Origin: Antedon mediterranea
Taxonomy: Eukaryota > Echinodermata > Crinoidea > Comatulida > Antedonidae
NCBI RefSeq assembly: GCF_964355755.1
Contig: NC_092680.1
Span: 15,477,001-15,541,000 of the forward strand
Direction: 5' to 3'
DNA: 64,000 bases
In this document: one piece after another, positions 33,101 through 48,100 of the stretch
Layout: each line of letters begins with the position of its first letter
How positions within the stretch are numbered: the first letter of the stretch is position 1
Position numbers and translations under genes: made by a program
Notes under the pieces: model-generated
Told to the model about the DNA's origin: nothing
What the model saw: the letters and a program-made list of their open reading frames with translations, nothing else
Database searches by the model: none

Positions 33101-36100
33101 CTGTGTGTGGTATTGCCCAGTATTGTTTTATGATATAAAATGATATCAAGCACATGTAATTAACATGCTCTATAGTAATAATTTTAACTTACAGTATCAT
33201 TATATTTTTCCAGAGGCAAGTTAAACTATTGTTTATTTATTTATTTAAAAACATATTTATACATAGGATTTAAACCTACCGGGTGCAGATATGCACCTGT
33301 TACATATGGTCCTGTTTTTAAGGAGCAAAAATGTTGTTTTCATTCTCCATAACAGTTTCAAAATAAACCTGATCAGTATTTTGACTTAATTTTTTGATTT
33401 AAAAATTCACAAAACGACATACAATTAAATATTTAGAAAATAACATTTAATGTGATGTTAGGATGTACTTGATAACATTTTATAAAACCCTACCCGTCCG
33501 GTCCCCGACATGCGATACTGGGCGTAGATTAGTATACAAATGAATAAGTTATATGGCGGAGAAATTAAGGCAGGGGCCGCTGTTTACTGTACCTAAAAAG
33601 CTCATAATATTAGCTGATTTCGACACTGCCTCACTCCTAGTTTTGGTTGTGGAACAAGTATTCCCTGATAAGGACTATAAACCGTAGGTCCGGTGTACAC
33701 AGTTAAACATGTGTGCACTTTAAAGAACCCAGTTCATCATTCGGGATGAGTAGGGGCTTAGTTCACAAAATAGCCCTTGTATCAGGGGGATTACCACACT
33801 ATCTGATAAGAATTCACTATTGATAACCCTTGCCTACATTTGCTTTAAGTCATAAATTTAATAAAACAAATAAAATTAAATTAATAAAAATAAATACTTT
33901 TTTTATCAGGGATTGTAATTAGTAAATTTAATTCGACCTCTTAATAATAAAACATTACTATACTTCACTGGACTTACAACATACTAAAACATATTGCAAC
34001 CATTGGGAACTTGTTGTCTTTATAAGCTTACTTTTCTTTCCAGTGGGATGGGCATTACATCTACCTGATAATGGATTACTGCAGTGGGGGAGATTTATCA
34101 AAGTTTTTAGCAACGAAAAGAGCACTTCCTGAACGAGTTGTTCGACGATTTTTGCAACAATTAGGTAAAAGTTAGATTGAGAATGAATCATTTAGAGTTT
34201 ATGCACATTGAAAATTAGTCTACAATATTATCTATGTAGCCTAATTTAATTTTAAATCAATAAAAACTATAGCAACATTAAAAATAATTTGTACTAATTA
34301 TATAAAGAAGTATTTAGGTAGATTCTAATGGTTGCTTAATTTGCAGACACCATCTTTATAATCCATCATATAGCATTACCTAGCTATATTTTCTGGATTT
34401 TCCTAATCATGAATTATTTACAAAGAAATAATTGGTCATGTTATGTTGACCAAACACTTATCCATATGTTAAATTACTAGGCATACATTCTGTAACTATA
34501 CTTAATAGTGGTACACACATTGTTTAAAACACAATGTTTATGTCGAGTCAATTGGCCCAGAGGTTAAGGCACAGGCGCTTTTGGTGGTCGAACTAGTCTT
34601 AGATAAGGAATTAACCGTTGTGGACAGACGAACAACAGCGCCGTTTGGTGGCATCACTTGACACAAAGTGTCCAGACCTCTGTACAATATAATATAGCTC
34701 AGTTAGGCTGCAAGCCACAGGCTAACTCATGAAATATTTTTAAAGATTTATTAATGGTTGGTGTGACAAATTATTTTAATACATTTTTTTTTTCTTTTTA
34801 CATCAGCTAGTGCTTTGCAGTTTTTACATTCACAAAATATATCTCATATGGATTTGAAACCTCAAAATCTGCTACTTTCCAACTCATATGATCCGGTGTT
34901 AAAGGTTGCAGGTAAGCTGTATGGATGATTCGGCCCACATGGGCTGAGAGACAATTTCGCCCAAACCATGGTTGTTAATATGCATTTTTGTTGCTATTTA
35001 TCAAGTTTTTTAAAGTTGATTGAACTAGACAATCATATTAAATGATAATATAAATAAACACAACAGCCACAGAATATGCATTCTAAACCACCCGATGATA
35101 TAATGAAATTAATTAATTCGAAACGATAAAGATGAGGAAATCTGTGAGAATGAGAAAAAGTCCTAACATTTTGTGTAAGTAGCCATGTTCTAGCCTGCTA
35201 GACTAGACCAATTGCATCGATAGCTGGAGGGGTTTAATGCATTGAAACAAAATCAAAATTAATCATTATTAAATACACTAGAAATATATATGTATCGCTA
35301 TTTATAAATCTATAAACACAACAGGCATAGAAATAAATTCCAAACCGCCCGGTGATACACTGAAAATTATTTAATTAATTTTTGAAACGATAAAGATGAG
35401 GAAATCTGTGAGAATGAGAAAAAGTCGCCCCAACCGAGACTCGAACTCGGACCGTCTGCTTGATATGCAGTTGCCCTAACCATTAGACCACTGGGGCTTT
35501 CATGGTATTGTTCTTTAACTCGATCGGATAACGACCCTTTAACATTCTCGGCGTGGTACGGTTGGAACACAACTAGTCCTCAGTTGTACGCACGCGCACC
35601 AGAGATCAAATTGATACGCCCTCATCTATAATTCAGTTTAAACTATTTATAAATCTATAAATGTGTATATCATTGGAAAGGTTACATCTTCGGCCGAATC
35701 TCTGCAGCTATTTGACACACCATATTTTTCTTTTACTCTTACCCTAATTACGAAATTCTATTCTGGTACAATATAATAATAATAATATATAAATACTTTA
35801 TTTTAACACGGAAAAGCTTGTGTCACCATAAAGGTGTTCTTCTACAAGGCCGTGATCAACTAACAGTAGTACATTACACATTTAAAAATAACAAATTTAA
35901 GAAATAACAAATTTTCAAAATTTTGTCTTTTTTTAAACAGTCATAGTTTCTAAAGTAAACCGTGAACCGTTTATTTTTATTACAAAATCTAGAAGTTGAT
36001 GAGTTGTAGATAACGGATCATGCATCGATAAGGCTAATAATAATAATAATAAATACTTTATTTTAACACGGAAAAGCTTGTGTCACCATAAAGGTGTTCT

Positions 36101-39100
36101 TCTACAAGGCCGTGAACAACTAACAGTAGTACATTACACAATTTAAAATAACAAATTTAAAAAACTAGATGGTACGCTCGCTTCGCTCGCGTACCATCTA
36201 GGTCGTACCCACAGATGGTTCTCGAATACACAGTAATTTCAGCGTTAAAAAACTGGCGATTTCAAATGTACAATAATGCAGGACAATAATATATGTCGTT
36301 TACAGGAACGATTAAATAGACACTGTGATTTATGTACTCAACTAAAATTAGCACACTGGGAATTACTTCCGAAAGAGAAAGTTGTCACAAAATGAGACCA
36401 ATTGTTTAAGTCAAATTTAAACAAACTTAATTTGTGTTTTGTATGTAACATTATGGTTGAGAGATGGGGAAGAGGATGGGTGCAAAGAGGAACAATTTTT
36501 AAATATATTCTTTATTTTGTAACGAAATATTAATTAACATGTTTTACAAATAATATACCACTAAACACAGTAAAACATTGCGATGTAATACTTTGTTGAA
36601 ACTATCACCGTCGTAGTCGATTGAAATAGTACAGTACATGTAACGATACACTACGACGTATGTTTATATATAATGTTAAACAGTTTGTGAAAACCACCTC
36701 TATTCGGGGCAAATCATAAATTCGATTTAATCGGTAATAAATATTAAATTACGGCGACTGAAAACGCTAGCTCATTATCCGTTTAAAAAAAATTATATCC
36801 AACCTCTGCAGCACAGATTGAAAAAAATAATGGATCGAATTTCTGTTATGAGTACAGTACTTTCCTTTACGACGCCTGAGGGAATAGACACTTGTGGAAC
36901 GACACAGAGATTGGAATGTTCCATTCATCGCAAATCAATACATTTGTATAAACGTATATTAAATCTATCAAAATAGTATTTTTTTAAGAAAATCGGCCTG
37001 TCTTCAACATTATGATACTGTACTCGAGCTGTTCAACCGGTTTTCAGCTATTAAAAACAATTATCGTAGGAGGAGATAGGAAAATGCGAAGCCTCCTCGC
37101 ATTTTTGTGGCGGGTATTTTTCAAGATGGACATCCATTAGACAGTGTATACCACGATCGGAAAACACCCCTATCTGGGGCAAATCGTTGAACCTAAATTC
37201 GTTTTAATCGTCAATAACTAATTATCTAACTCAATTTAATTAGTAAACAGGGTTACATCAGGTGGTTAAAATCAGTACCGAAAGTACGAACCAACTTTAC
37301 ATACCATCGAGTAAAAATTCTAAAAGTAAGGCGTGATTTACCGAATTTTGCCCTTACGTAAATTTATATATAGATAACACATTTTCAAAATTTTGTCTTT
37401 TTTTAAACAGTCATAGTTTCTAAAGTAAACCGTGAACCGTTTATTTTTATTACAAAATCTAGAAGTTGATGAGTTGTAGATAACGGATCAATGAAAAAAC
37501 TAATGAAATAATTCAAAGCTGTTATTTTTGTATTGAAGATTTTGGTTTTGCACAGTATGTTGAAATACAGATAAACAGTGAAAGTCTCAGGGGATCTCCA
37601 CTTTACATGGCACCAGAAATTATTATAAATGCTACATATGATGCTAAGGTTGACTTATGGTCAGTTGGTGTCATTCTTTTTGGTAAGTATTTGTTGTCTG
37701 TAAACGGATGTGAGGTGCTGGAAAAACAGCTTTTCAGGGATGAGATTCCTCCTTGAATCGACGGATTTCATTTTTGTAACCTCTCAATATTATTCAAAAT
37801 CTGAATCCAAAATTTTGTTTGGAGTGTAGGTGGTACCGTCAATCAATCATTATAACAATTCATTTCGCGCCCTTGATTTTTTTTAATTTGTTAATCTAAC
37901 TATATTTAGATTTTTGGTGGCGCTATTTACTATATTGACACCGTTCTCTGTTATTGTAGATGTTCACAAAGTTTTTGTTATATTAAAATTACGGTAAAAT
38001 ACAAATCTAAATTTATTTAAATGATTTATTTGTAATTTTATTACAAAATGAACTACATTGAACCTGGGTTCACGAAGTGGAAACAGTCGTTTTTGATGTG
38101 ACTGATTAGATCACGAAGTAGATGTTGAAATTTGTGCGAGTCCATGAACGCATGAAGCTGGGTAATTACATAAAAAAGCCCACAATGATTATCAGAATTC
38201 AGCATAAATCTAACATGTAATTAAATTAATTTGTAATACTGTATAAAATAATAATAGATCCATATTTTTGTATAATTTTTGTAATATTATTTTATTATGT
38301 TGGGGACCCCTTTGGAAACAAGCCTCTGGGCTTAAAGGGCCATCCCCTGCTTTCCATGCTTATTTTCTTGTCTAGTCTTGTATTTTTATATTTAATTGTT
38401 TCTCTTTTTATTTCATTTACATTATACTGTTTTATTTATTTGTACTGTATTTGGAAAGCAATAAATATTACTTACTTACTTACTAACACCGCTGGGAATG
38501 CCTACTGACCGTTGTGCAACGTCAACGCCTTTGTTGTAATTGTTTTGTAACTACTGTGGAGTAGCTTTGCGTCAGGGTGTTGAGTAATTGGTCAGATGTT
38601 TTGTAAGTACATTGAGAATACTTGGCTAGTGATCTGGAGGTCGTGGGTTTGAGTCCCACCCGAGAATCACTTGCAAATTTTTTAAAATTCTCAATGTACT
38701 TAGTATGAAGTACAAATTACATCAGAGTAGGGCAAAATATCTGACCAACAACTATGTTGTTTTGTTATAATCAATTAATTGTCAAGATTATTAAAGAAAA
38801 AAACATTTATTATTCTTAAATAAAACATTTGATTATTCTAAATGCAATTTATGAAATTTGCTATTTTTAATTGCTTCATTGTGAGTTGAATACCTTGAAT
38901 AGAGGGCAACATAGACTCCCCTTAATCCCACTATTGTGTACTATTAGTATTTTATTTATTGATATTTTCAGTATTTTTGATTGTGTTCCTTTTTAGAATG
39001 TCTATTTGGTAAAGCACCATTTGCATCCAAGACGTTTTCAGAATTAGCTGACAAGATAAAAAGTAATGAACCTATTAAGGTAAGGTAACAATACTGTAAC

Positions 39101-42100
39101 AATGTGTTTCTATGAACTGAATTTCAACCTTCGAGCTGCATGTTTTTTACTATATAAACCTGAATAAATTAAAAAAAATAAATAGATATTGTCTTTCTAC
39201 TATTGGATGTATTGCTATATGAATAAATTCATTGGTACAGAAGTGTAATGTTTATTCTATAGTCGCTGAACACATAGACTACTACATCATTACATCTATG
39301 AATGGATGGCTAGTTGGTGACAAGAACGCTAGTTCATCATACCCTGTACCGTTTTGATTTTACAATCGTTCGGGAAAACATCTGACATGGAATACTACTT
39401 TGTTGAAGATTGAACAATTTAAAAGTAAATTCAATAAAAGACACATTTAATACAGTACTGCATACAAACAAATCAAATAATACCTTTTCTATTTTTCTGA
39501 TAGATCCCGTCCTCAATTAGAATATCCGATCAGTGCCATGATTTGATGTTTAGACTTCTACAGAGAGATCCGAAGCAGAGGATAAGTTTTGAGGAATTCT
39601 TTGATCATAAATTTGTTGACATAGAACACATGCCATCTCCACAATGTATTGAACGTGCTGTGAGTAAAATGTGTAGGCTATTATATCAATAGAAAGAAGG
39701 GCCAATGTACAAATTATAAATTGTTTTGTATAAATTTTTGTATTTTTTTTAATGTTTCTGTTTCCATATATTTATATATATATTTTTGTAAATCAACAAT
39801 TTCAGCCTTCGGGCTGCATGTTTTTTATTGTATAAACCTGAATAAATAAAAAAAAAAATAATAATTTTTTATTAAAGCCAGTAGACCTACATTCTTTTTA
39901 CCTAATTTAAGGTCATACACTACATTTGCCTGCTATAAATACCAGAATGCATCGCGTATGATGTTCTTTACCGCTCTTTACCAGCTAGGCCTACACAACT
40001 AAGTCTAGCTAAGCAATGGTAGTGCATTGTTTCTCTTTTTTTTAATAATTAACCCTAAATAGTACCTTTAAATGACCCAATTTAATGTTTTTACAGTAAT
40101 ATATATGCATTATTTGTATTTTATTATATTCATTTTTATTATAGTTTTAATAATTGCTCCAAACTTTGTACTAAAGGGGAGCATTGTAAGTTTTTCCCAA
40201 TTTGGACAGTATCTCGTCGAACTCTGAAATTAATATTTGTAGTTAACCTTTTTTCTAGAAAAAAATTGTAACAGAAGCAGCACAGAAAGATATAGAAGGT
40301 GATTACAAGTCTGCTGCCAGCCTATATTGCCAAGCTCTTGAATACTTTCTTCCTGCAATACACTGTAGGTATTATAGTAGTATGGTTATTGTATAATGGC
40401 TGTATTATTATGGTAACACATAAATTTAAGTATGTTGACGATGGATATTACTTTTACACATGCTTTAGAAGGTATCATTCGGTACACTTACATATCTTCA
40501 TTAACAAGTCACCCTTCTAAAAAGACATTAAAACATTGCAAAATATTTAAGACAAATATAAATTGCCAATTTATTTCTTTGATAGATGAAAAAAATCGTA
40601 CCAAAAAAGAAGCCCTGAGATCAAAGGTTAGGATTTATGTAGTTTTATTATTACAATTTGGCCATTTCATCTCAAGTCTTACTAAAAATGTAATGGTTTT
40701 TACTACTCTCAAACAATAGAGGGCACTTTATAACATATACCATGTAATTATTAGTTCTTCAAAGCAAGTATATGTCTCCTTGGCTGAATGGGTCAACACT
40801 CTGTCAGAAGATTTGTTAAAAAAGGCTTTGCCTGTTTTTAAATTTAATAATTGCAAATTATTTTTTTAGGTACGAGAATATATGCAAAGAGCTGAAGAGT
40901 TAAAACAGTCTTTCAAGCCGTCAGCTGCACATCCTCCGTCCACCCCAGAAGCGCCTTCAACCACATTTATTTTGGGTACGATCACACTTTTTAAAGTGTT
41001 AAATAATTAATGTTTCAGTACAGTAGTAATGAAGATTAATGGTATTATCTTCAAGCTTACTGTACTTGGAAACTAAGGACATTTTGATTAGGCCTCATAC
41101 GAAAACATGGCAGCCAGCAGTGCAGCCCCTACCCAGATCAGCACACTGGAAGATCCCGTTTCTTTTCAAATAGTATACCAAGTTCTTGAACGTGCACTAT
41201 ATGTACACAACTTTACACTCAAAGGATGAGGCAACAAAAGTAAAGCATTTTGCCTAAAGATACAATCAGTATGGTGCAGATAGACTCGACCCCAGCCTAT
41301 CACATGATAGTCCGATTTCCCTATCATTATTTGATGTCTATACAGCACTGTACCTGACAATATTCCCAAACAGTCTCAAAAACGCAAATGGGCCCAACTA
41401 TCATAATTGTTAATTGAAAAAAACTTAGATGTAGAAATCCTAATATTATTGTACTGTTTCTTACTTACTTACACAATTTGATTTTCCTTTTTTAGATGGG
41501 TTAGCTAATGGATATCCTGAATTAAAAGCAGCATTGCATACAACATGCCAAGCTGAAACATTTGTAAGAATTTTACAATTGATTTCATCGTGTACATAGT
41601 AATAGTAAAATTGTCAGAAAGCTCAAATGAGGATGTAGGGATACTGAATTCTGCTAGATTTTCACTAGTTGCAGGTACTATCACAACTCCCATGTTCAGA
41701 TATGTACAGATGTTTTTAAATGCTGTATTGTAATAGAAGTCTCAGCAAACCATTGTTGAGAAAATCATGATGGTCAAACATCAAAAGGTGCCTTACCAAT
41801 TGAAACTTTTCCTTACAATGCCTTCCGGAATTTGGTTAGATATGACAGGTTTAAAGCCCTTTCTTTTCTTAGCCATGCACAACATACTGTATTAAGAAAA
41901 CAAAAGTATACTCCATATGCAAAATTTAAGAATATTCAAAGTTGTAGTGTGTTGAAAAATTGTTGGTCTTAAGGGATTCTCACAACATATTATGTTATGA
42001 CACTTTTTTTAACCTTGTCTACTAGTTCACACATCCACTGTCATACACATCCAGCTGCAAAAACCTTCAGGTTGTTGAAGGCGGCAACTTAGTACAAGAT

Positions 42101-45100
42101 GAGTTTATGATGGTGTTTATATGTTATTTACTGTACAATAAACACTATTATATATATATGTTTTTTACAGGATGAACAAGAAAGGTACCAGGAAGCATTT
42201 AGTAAATATGAAGAAGCACTAGGCCAACTATTACCAATATTACAAAGTGAGAATCTAAATGTAAAAGATATAAAGATTTAATATTTTTATGATTCTTTTA
42301 TTGCTATAGTCTTTTATACTACAACTTTATAGTGGATTTTATATTTCTTAAAATTTAATATAACCGCTATTTTTGCCATAACATGAAAATGTAATATGCT
42401 CAGCTATTTCCCTGTCACATAAGACAGAACCAGAAGAATAGCTCTGGCAATGAACTTGAATTAAACATTATGGAATTGTTTAATGTATAATCTCTTTTGT
42501 CTATAGGCGAACCAAAAAGCCATAGAAGGGAACTGTTGCAAACAGAAGTTTTGAGATTTATGTCAAGAGCAGAGGAGATCAAAAACTATTTAGAAGTAAG
42601 TAAAAGAGTGCCTATTTAACACTTTGACTGCCAGAGGTTTTTCCAGTTAGAAACTGCCACCGCCAGCGTTTTTAACCCAATTTGATGTAGACTAAAATAA
42701 TCATAAAGATTTTAGCTTTACAATGGTACCAAGAACGATTTTCAAATCACAATATGTAAATCGTAATAGTAGAATAAAAGTAACCTCTTCGAGTTTTTCG
42801 TAGTTTAGAGCAAGAAAGTCGAGATATTCGCGATTTTGTGCAAGACATCACAATATAAAAATATTGCCCGGTGAGATTAACAAATAACGTAAAAGTTGCT
42901 TACACTGCACCGATAGGCCTATAAAACACGTTATCACTATATCTAAAAATGTATTACATTTTATAAATCATGAATCTTACCTCAAAGTTTTGCCAAAATC
43001 CACATAGTGAAGACACCAGGCCTAGTAAACGAGGCCTAAAGTTGGTCCGGAACTGTTTTACGACTAGGCCTAGGCTAGCCTAGTACTAGCCTAGTAAACT
43101 GATGATAATATCCATACCATTTCACATGAATTCGTATCTACAATACTAGAGCTTCCAGAAAACGTTTTAATCATGATTATCAATTTTTATACTGACGAGA
43201 TTAAAATTTACTGTAAAGATGAAAATAGGTGACCCATGTTATTTATATTTTTAGACATGATGACGTCACTAAAATTAAAATATTTTTAACTCATGCGAAA
43301 GATAGTTGATTTACCTAGACAGTATTAAAATATCGGGGGAAATGGAATACGTATAAGCGAGATGCGCTCTATTTAATGTGATGAGCAATAACAAAAGAGT
43401 AAAAAATCCTATAATTTACATTCGTGTGGCCAAACGATGACGTCATGACATCCGAGGGGTAAAGATTCTGCATGAATTCATATCTACAACATATCTGCTA
43501 CATATTAAATTTAAAAAAAATTGGGGGTCATGGATGATTCTGAGGAGCTATAATAGATTCAAACTAGGCATAATTTATAGGTAATAATAGGTCTAAATCA
43601 ATGTGTTCGTATGAAATCATTTTAATTTGAAATGACGTCAATCTTTTTTTTTAAATGACTAGGAAAGGCTGTAAAATCATAATTCAAGAGAAAAACACAT
43701 GATTTTCATGCTCGTGGGGCACCTTACGCGTAAAATTTTTCGCGCTCGTGGGAATTTTTGACATCCTTAAAATGTCATGATCAGGGTAGAAAGTTAATTA
43801 GAAATTAATTTTGCGCATTTAGAAATTTTAAATGTGCGTGCGTGCGTAACTTCTTGTGAAACATGCCATTTTCAATCCATAGAAAGTTTGCTCTTGATAT
43901 GACTTAAATTTTCACCAAGTGTCAATACAAAATTAATTTTGGTTTATAATCTATGATCAATCATTGAAATTAATAAAATCGCGCGTAACTTGCGCTGCGC
44001 GACTCTAACGTCATATAACGAAATTTCTTGCACAGCTACAGCTACAGGTCAATCTTATGACAAAGTTTTGTAAGAAGAATAACATAGAAAAAAAAAAAAG
44101 ATCGTGACAATAACAAGGGGTTATCCGCCAAGTGCGGATAACCAATTACTAGAAATAATGTATGCTAGGTGCCCATCATTTAGTAACCTGGTAAATTCTG
44201 TTCTTAACTGTATATGTATATTTTGCAGATGAATCGTCTTCCATCACGACAAGATTCACTCAACCAAAGTGTAATGGTAACAAATGATTCAGAAGATGCA
44301 ACATGTAAGTTTTTAACATTTATAGCTGCAAGGTTGAATCATCTCATCTTAAATTATGAGTTTATACCACTGGTGCTCTTTCCCAAAGTAGTAGCATATT
44401 TTTGGACGGTGTGTTTTTCACATATTTTCCATATACCACACTTGTGATGAACCTATATTTACTCTCTTCTTCTTATACCACACCTGGAATGAACCTACAT
44501 TTACTCTCTTTTTCTTATACCACGTCCACCTGTGATAAACCTAAGTTTACTCTCTTCTTCTTATACCACACTTGGAATGAACCTAAGTTTACTCTCTTCT
44601 TCTTATACCACACCTGGAATGAACCTAAGTTTACTGTCTTCTTCTTATACCACACCTGGAATGAACCTAAGTTTACTGTCTTCTTTTTATACCACACCTG
44701 GAATGAACCTAAGTTTACTGTCTTCTTCTTATACCACACCTGGAATGAACCTAAGTTTACTGTCTTCTTCTTATACCACACTTGTAATGAACCTAAGTTT
44801 ACTGTCTTCTTCTTATACCACACCTGGAATGAACCTAAGTTTACTGTCTTCTTCTTATACCACACCTGGAATGAACCTAAGTTTACTCTCTTCTTCTTAT
44901 ACCACACCTGGAATGAACCTAAGTTTACTGTCTTCTTCTTATACCACACCTGGAATGAACCTAAGTTTACTGTCTTCTTCTTATACCACACCTGGAATGA
45001 ACCTAAGTTTACTGTCTTCTTTTTATACCACACCTGGAATGAACCTAAGTTTACTGTCTTCTTCTTATACCACACCTGGAATGAACCTAAGTTTACTCTC

Positions 45101-48100
45101 TTCTTTTTATACCACACCTGGAATGAACCTAAGTTTACTGTCTTCTTCTTATACCACACCTGGAATGAACCTAAGTTTACTGTCTTCTTCTTATACCACA
45201 CCTGGAATGAACCTATTTTTTTTTCTACACCACAATTACTACATGCTTAATATTATTCTAGCATTTAAACTTTTGACTGAAATGTTTAGTTCGTTTTATA
45301 TACACATGTTTGAGACCAGTATATCCATTTACACACCGTTTATTTCAACTTACCTTTAAAAATGTATAAGTTGGGCATTTAATTTGTATATATTTTCGGA
45401 GACTTTGTATATTCATAAATATGATACGGATATGATATAAATTTGATCTTTATTGAAATGTGTTTACAATCAACACAGATTTTAATATTTCATTGATTGA
45501 TACACCAGTGGCATTCTGTACAGTGGTATCATATCCAGAGTCTCTTTAGTGGAAATTGTTTTTCCTATAGATTTTTACAAATTTTACCACTACACTATAT
45601 AATTCCCATTATTGTTTAAATACACATAAATTATAGAGATATATGTACATTACAGAATAAATAGATACATACAGAATATTGACCTACCGTATACCAGAAA
45701 TAATAAGTACTTATGGCACATTTTGATATGCGACATTAAGTACACTCTGTAAAAATTAAGTACACTGAACTTAGCACTGTACTATGAATTGCTCTAGTTA
45801 CATTAGCAAACTTAATCTTTAAATGTTATTCGGTCATGGTTAGTTCTTATCCTTGCTTTTGTTAGTGTCATGATTCTAAATGGATTGTTTTCTGTAAAGC
45901 AAAAATATACTAGCAAGTTTAATTGCATCTTAATGCTTGCTGGCATTTGTCTTTAGTCCAGTTATGATTGAGTGTGCTTTTTCTTAATGCCCCTCGGGCT
46001 AATTTGAATCATTCAGGTGGCAGATGGCGTGATAGGATATATTCGAAAACTACAACAGATTATGCCTAATGATAAAATATTTATTTATACAAATATTTGT
46101 ATTCGTAGGCTTTGCCTTTTTTACTTGTTCTTACTTTTACTTTTATCCATGTGTAAAAAAAATAGTGTGCGCAACTAAGCTAGAGTTTTATTTCATGCAG
46201 ATGCGGGCATGCAGATGTTATGTTGCGTTGGTTACATTGCATTGCATTGCCAGTGGGAACCACGCTTTATAGGAGGCGCTCTGATTGAATTTTAATATTG
46301 TTGTCTTTCATTTATCTACTTTAGGTATTTTTTTAGAATTGTTTATTAAAATTGGAGACCAATTTTGTCACAATATCAATAACTTTATTTATCATTTAAG
46401 GTAATTAAAAAAAAATTTTTAAATGCATAGATCCTACATACATCCTATTAAATATCATTTGGATAATATTTCATTTACAAAAATACACAACTAGCAAACT
46501 TCTGAAGACAATAAATATTAGACTGAAATTTGATGTATATGAGAAGAGAGATGGCAATTTATTTTAAATGGAATACAATTTAGTTAGCAACAATTTCTGT
46601 CTAGATGCTGCATAATTTCTTGTTCATTCTGTCATTATTGCACATGTTTACTTCATTATTGTGCTTGGGTTATGACAAAATGCAATATGAATATAATATT
46701 TTAATTAAAAATGCTATTTAATATTGTTACTATGGTAATGTCAAATAAAATTATCTATTTGACAGGTATTTTATGCTGAGCTGTAAAATTCCACAATAAC
46801 CTTAAATTTAATCTCCCACCTTTATATTTAAAATCAGATTCTACAGTCTGCCCAGCCTTTTAAGTATGAAAAAATAAAAATTTAAATAGCTAATCTTATA
46901 CCAGATTCACAAATGCAACAAATTTTAATTTATTGTTCATTTTGTTTATCTGCTAAATTGTAACAGATTAGTTTTAAGTAAATAATTTTTTTGCATGGCA
47001 TCCAATATTTGATATGTTTTAATTTGTTGTTTAATGAGTATTTACTAGTATTAGATTGGGACGGAAACGAACATGATAACTGTATAGTATAAAATTCACT
47101 GTTGTTTACTGACACACCTAAGGCATCACTTTTACCAAATGATATGTACAGTATAGCATATGTTATGACAACATTTGGTTTTCAATCCAAGAAAGGAAAT
47201 CTATGGAAAAGTATTTCAACAAAATTTCCCAGCGGGCATATCAACATTGATCAACCATTATTTTAACATTGATAAAACGTTGAAATCAGGTTGAAGTGTG
47301 AACATTCATGGTCGATCTACTGTACCTTGTCCATACAACGTCCCTATTCAACGTTGTATTAATTATGTTGAAATCAAGTTGGTTTCCGACAACTTAAGGT
47401 TGATCTACCTTTGCTGTACGATCTGTCATCGCTGAAACAACATCACTATGTTGAAATCCGGTTGAAGTCTGACCATTTAAGGTTGATTACCGTCGTCAAT
47501 ACAACGAACGTCACTATTTAACATTGAAATCGGGTACAAAATCAGACATCTGTCGATACAGTGTCACTATTTAACGTTGATACAACACGTTAAAATCCGG
47601 TTGAAGCCTAACCATTTATTGTCGATTACCATTGTTGATACGTCACTATTTAACGTTGATACAACATTGAAATCAGGTAAAAAGTCTGACAATTTAAGAT
47701 CGATCTACCATCGTCAAAACAACATCACTATTTAAGGTTGATACAATGTTCACAATCTGACAATTTAAACTTAATCTACCGACATCAATACAATGTCACT
47801 ATAGTATTAATGTTGATACAATGTTGAAATCAGGGTGAAATCTGAAAATGATTGTTTTTCTCCGGCCTCATAAGTACCGATCCAACGTCAATCCAACATA
47901 TTTTGCCCACTGGGTTAATCTTATAGGCACAAGTATAACAACATAATATAAAGTTTTTTTAATACACAGTTGCCAGGGTTTTGGTGTCTTCTACAAATTC
48001 ACTCTGATTTTAATGTCAAAATCTAAATTATCTTAAAGACTGACCTGCATTTTTTGACGTTTTCCTAAAAATATTGCTTATAATAACTTAAAAATCATTA

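Noticed and set aside
35427-35497. Possible functional tRNA gene
   Set aside because: Cloverleaf is good, but the SINE tail shared with four other copies follows directly, and the anticodon-stem closing pair is mismatched.
43190-43230. Second hammerhead candidate (CTGACGAG at about 43194)
   Set aside because: No GAAA at the right distance and no stem II or stem I pairing; part of the Helitron-like element.
44402-45359. Three long overlapping open frames (282, 275 and 228 codons)
   Set aside because: All are translations of the 42-bp minisatellite; frame length divisible by three and a stop-free unit explain them.
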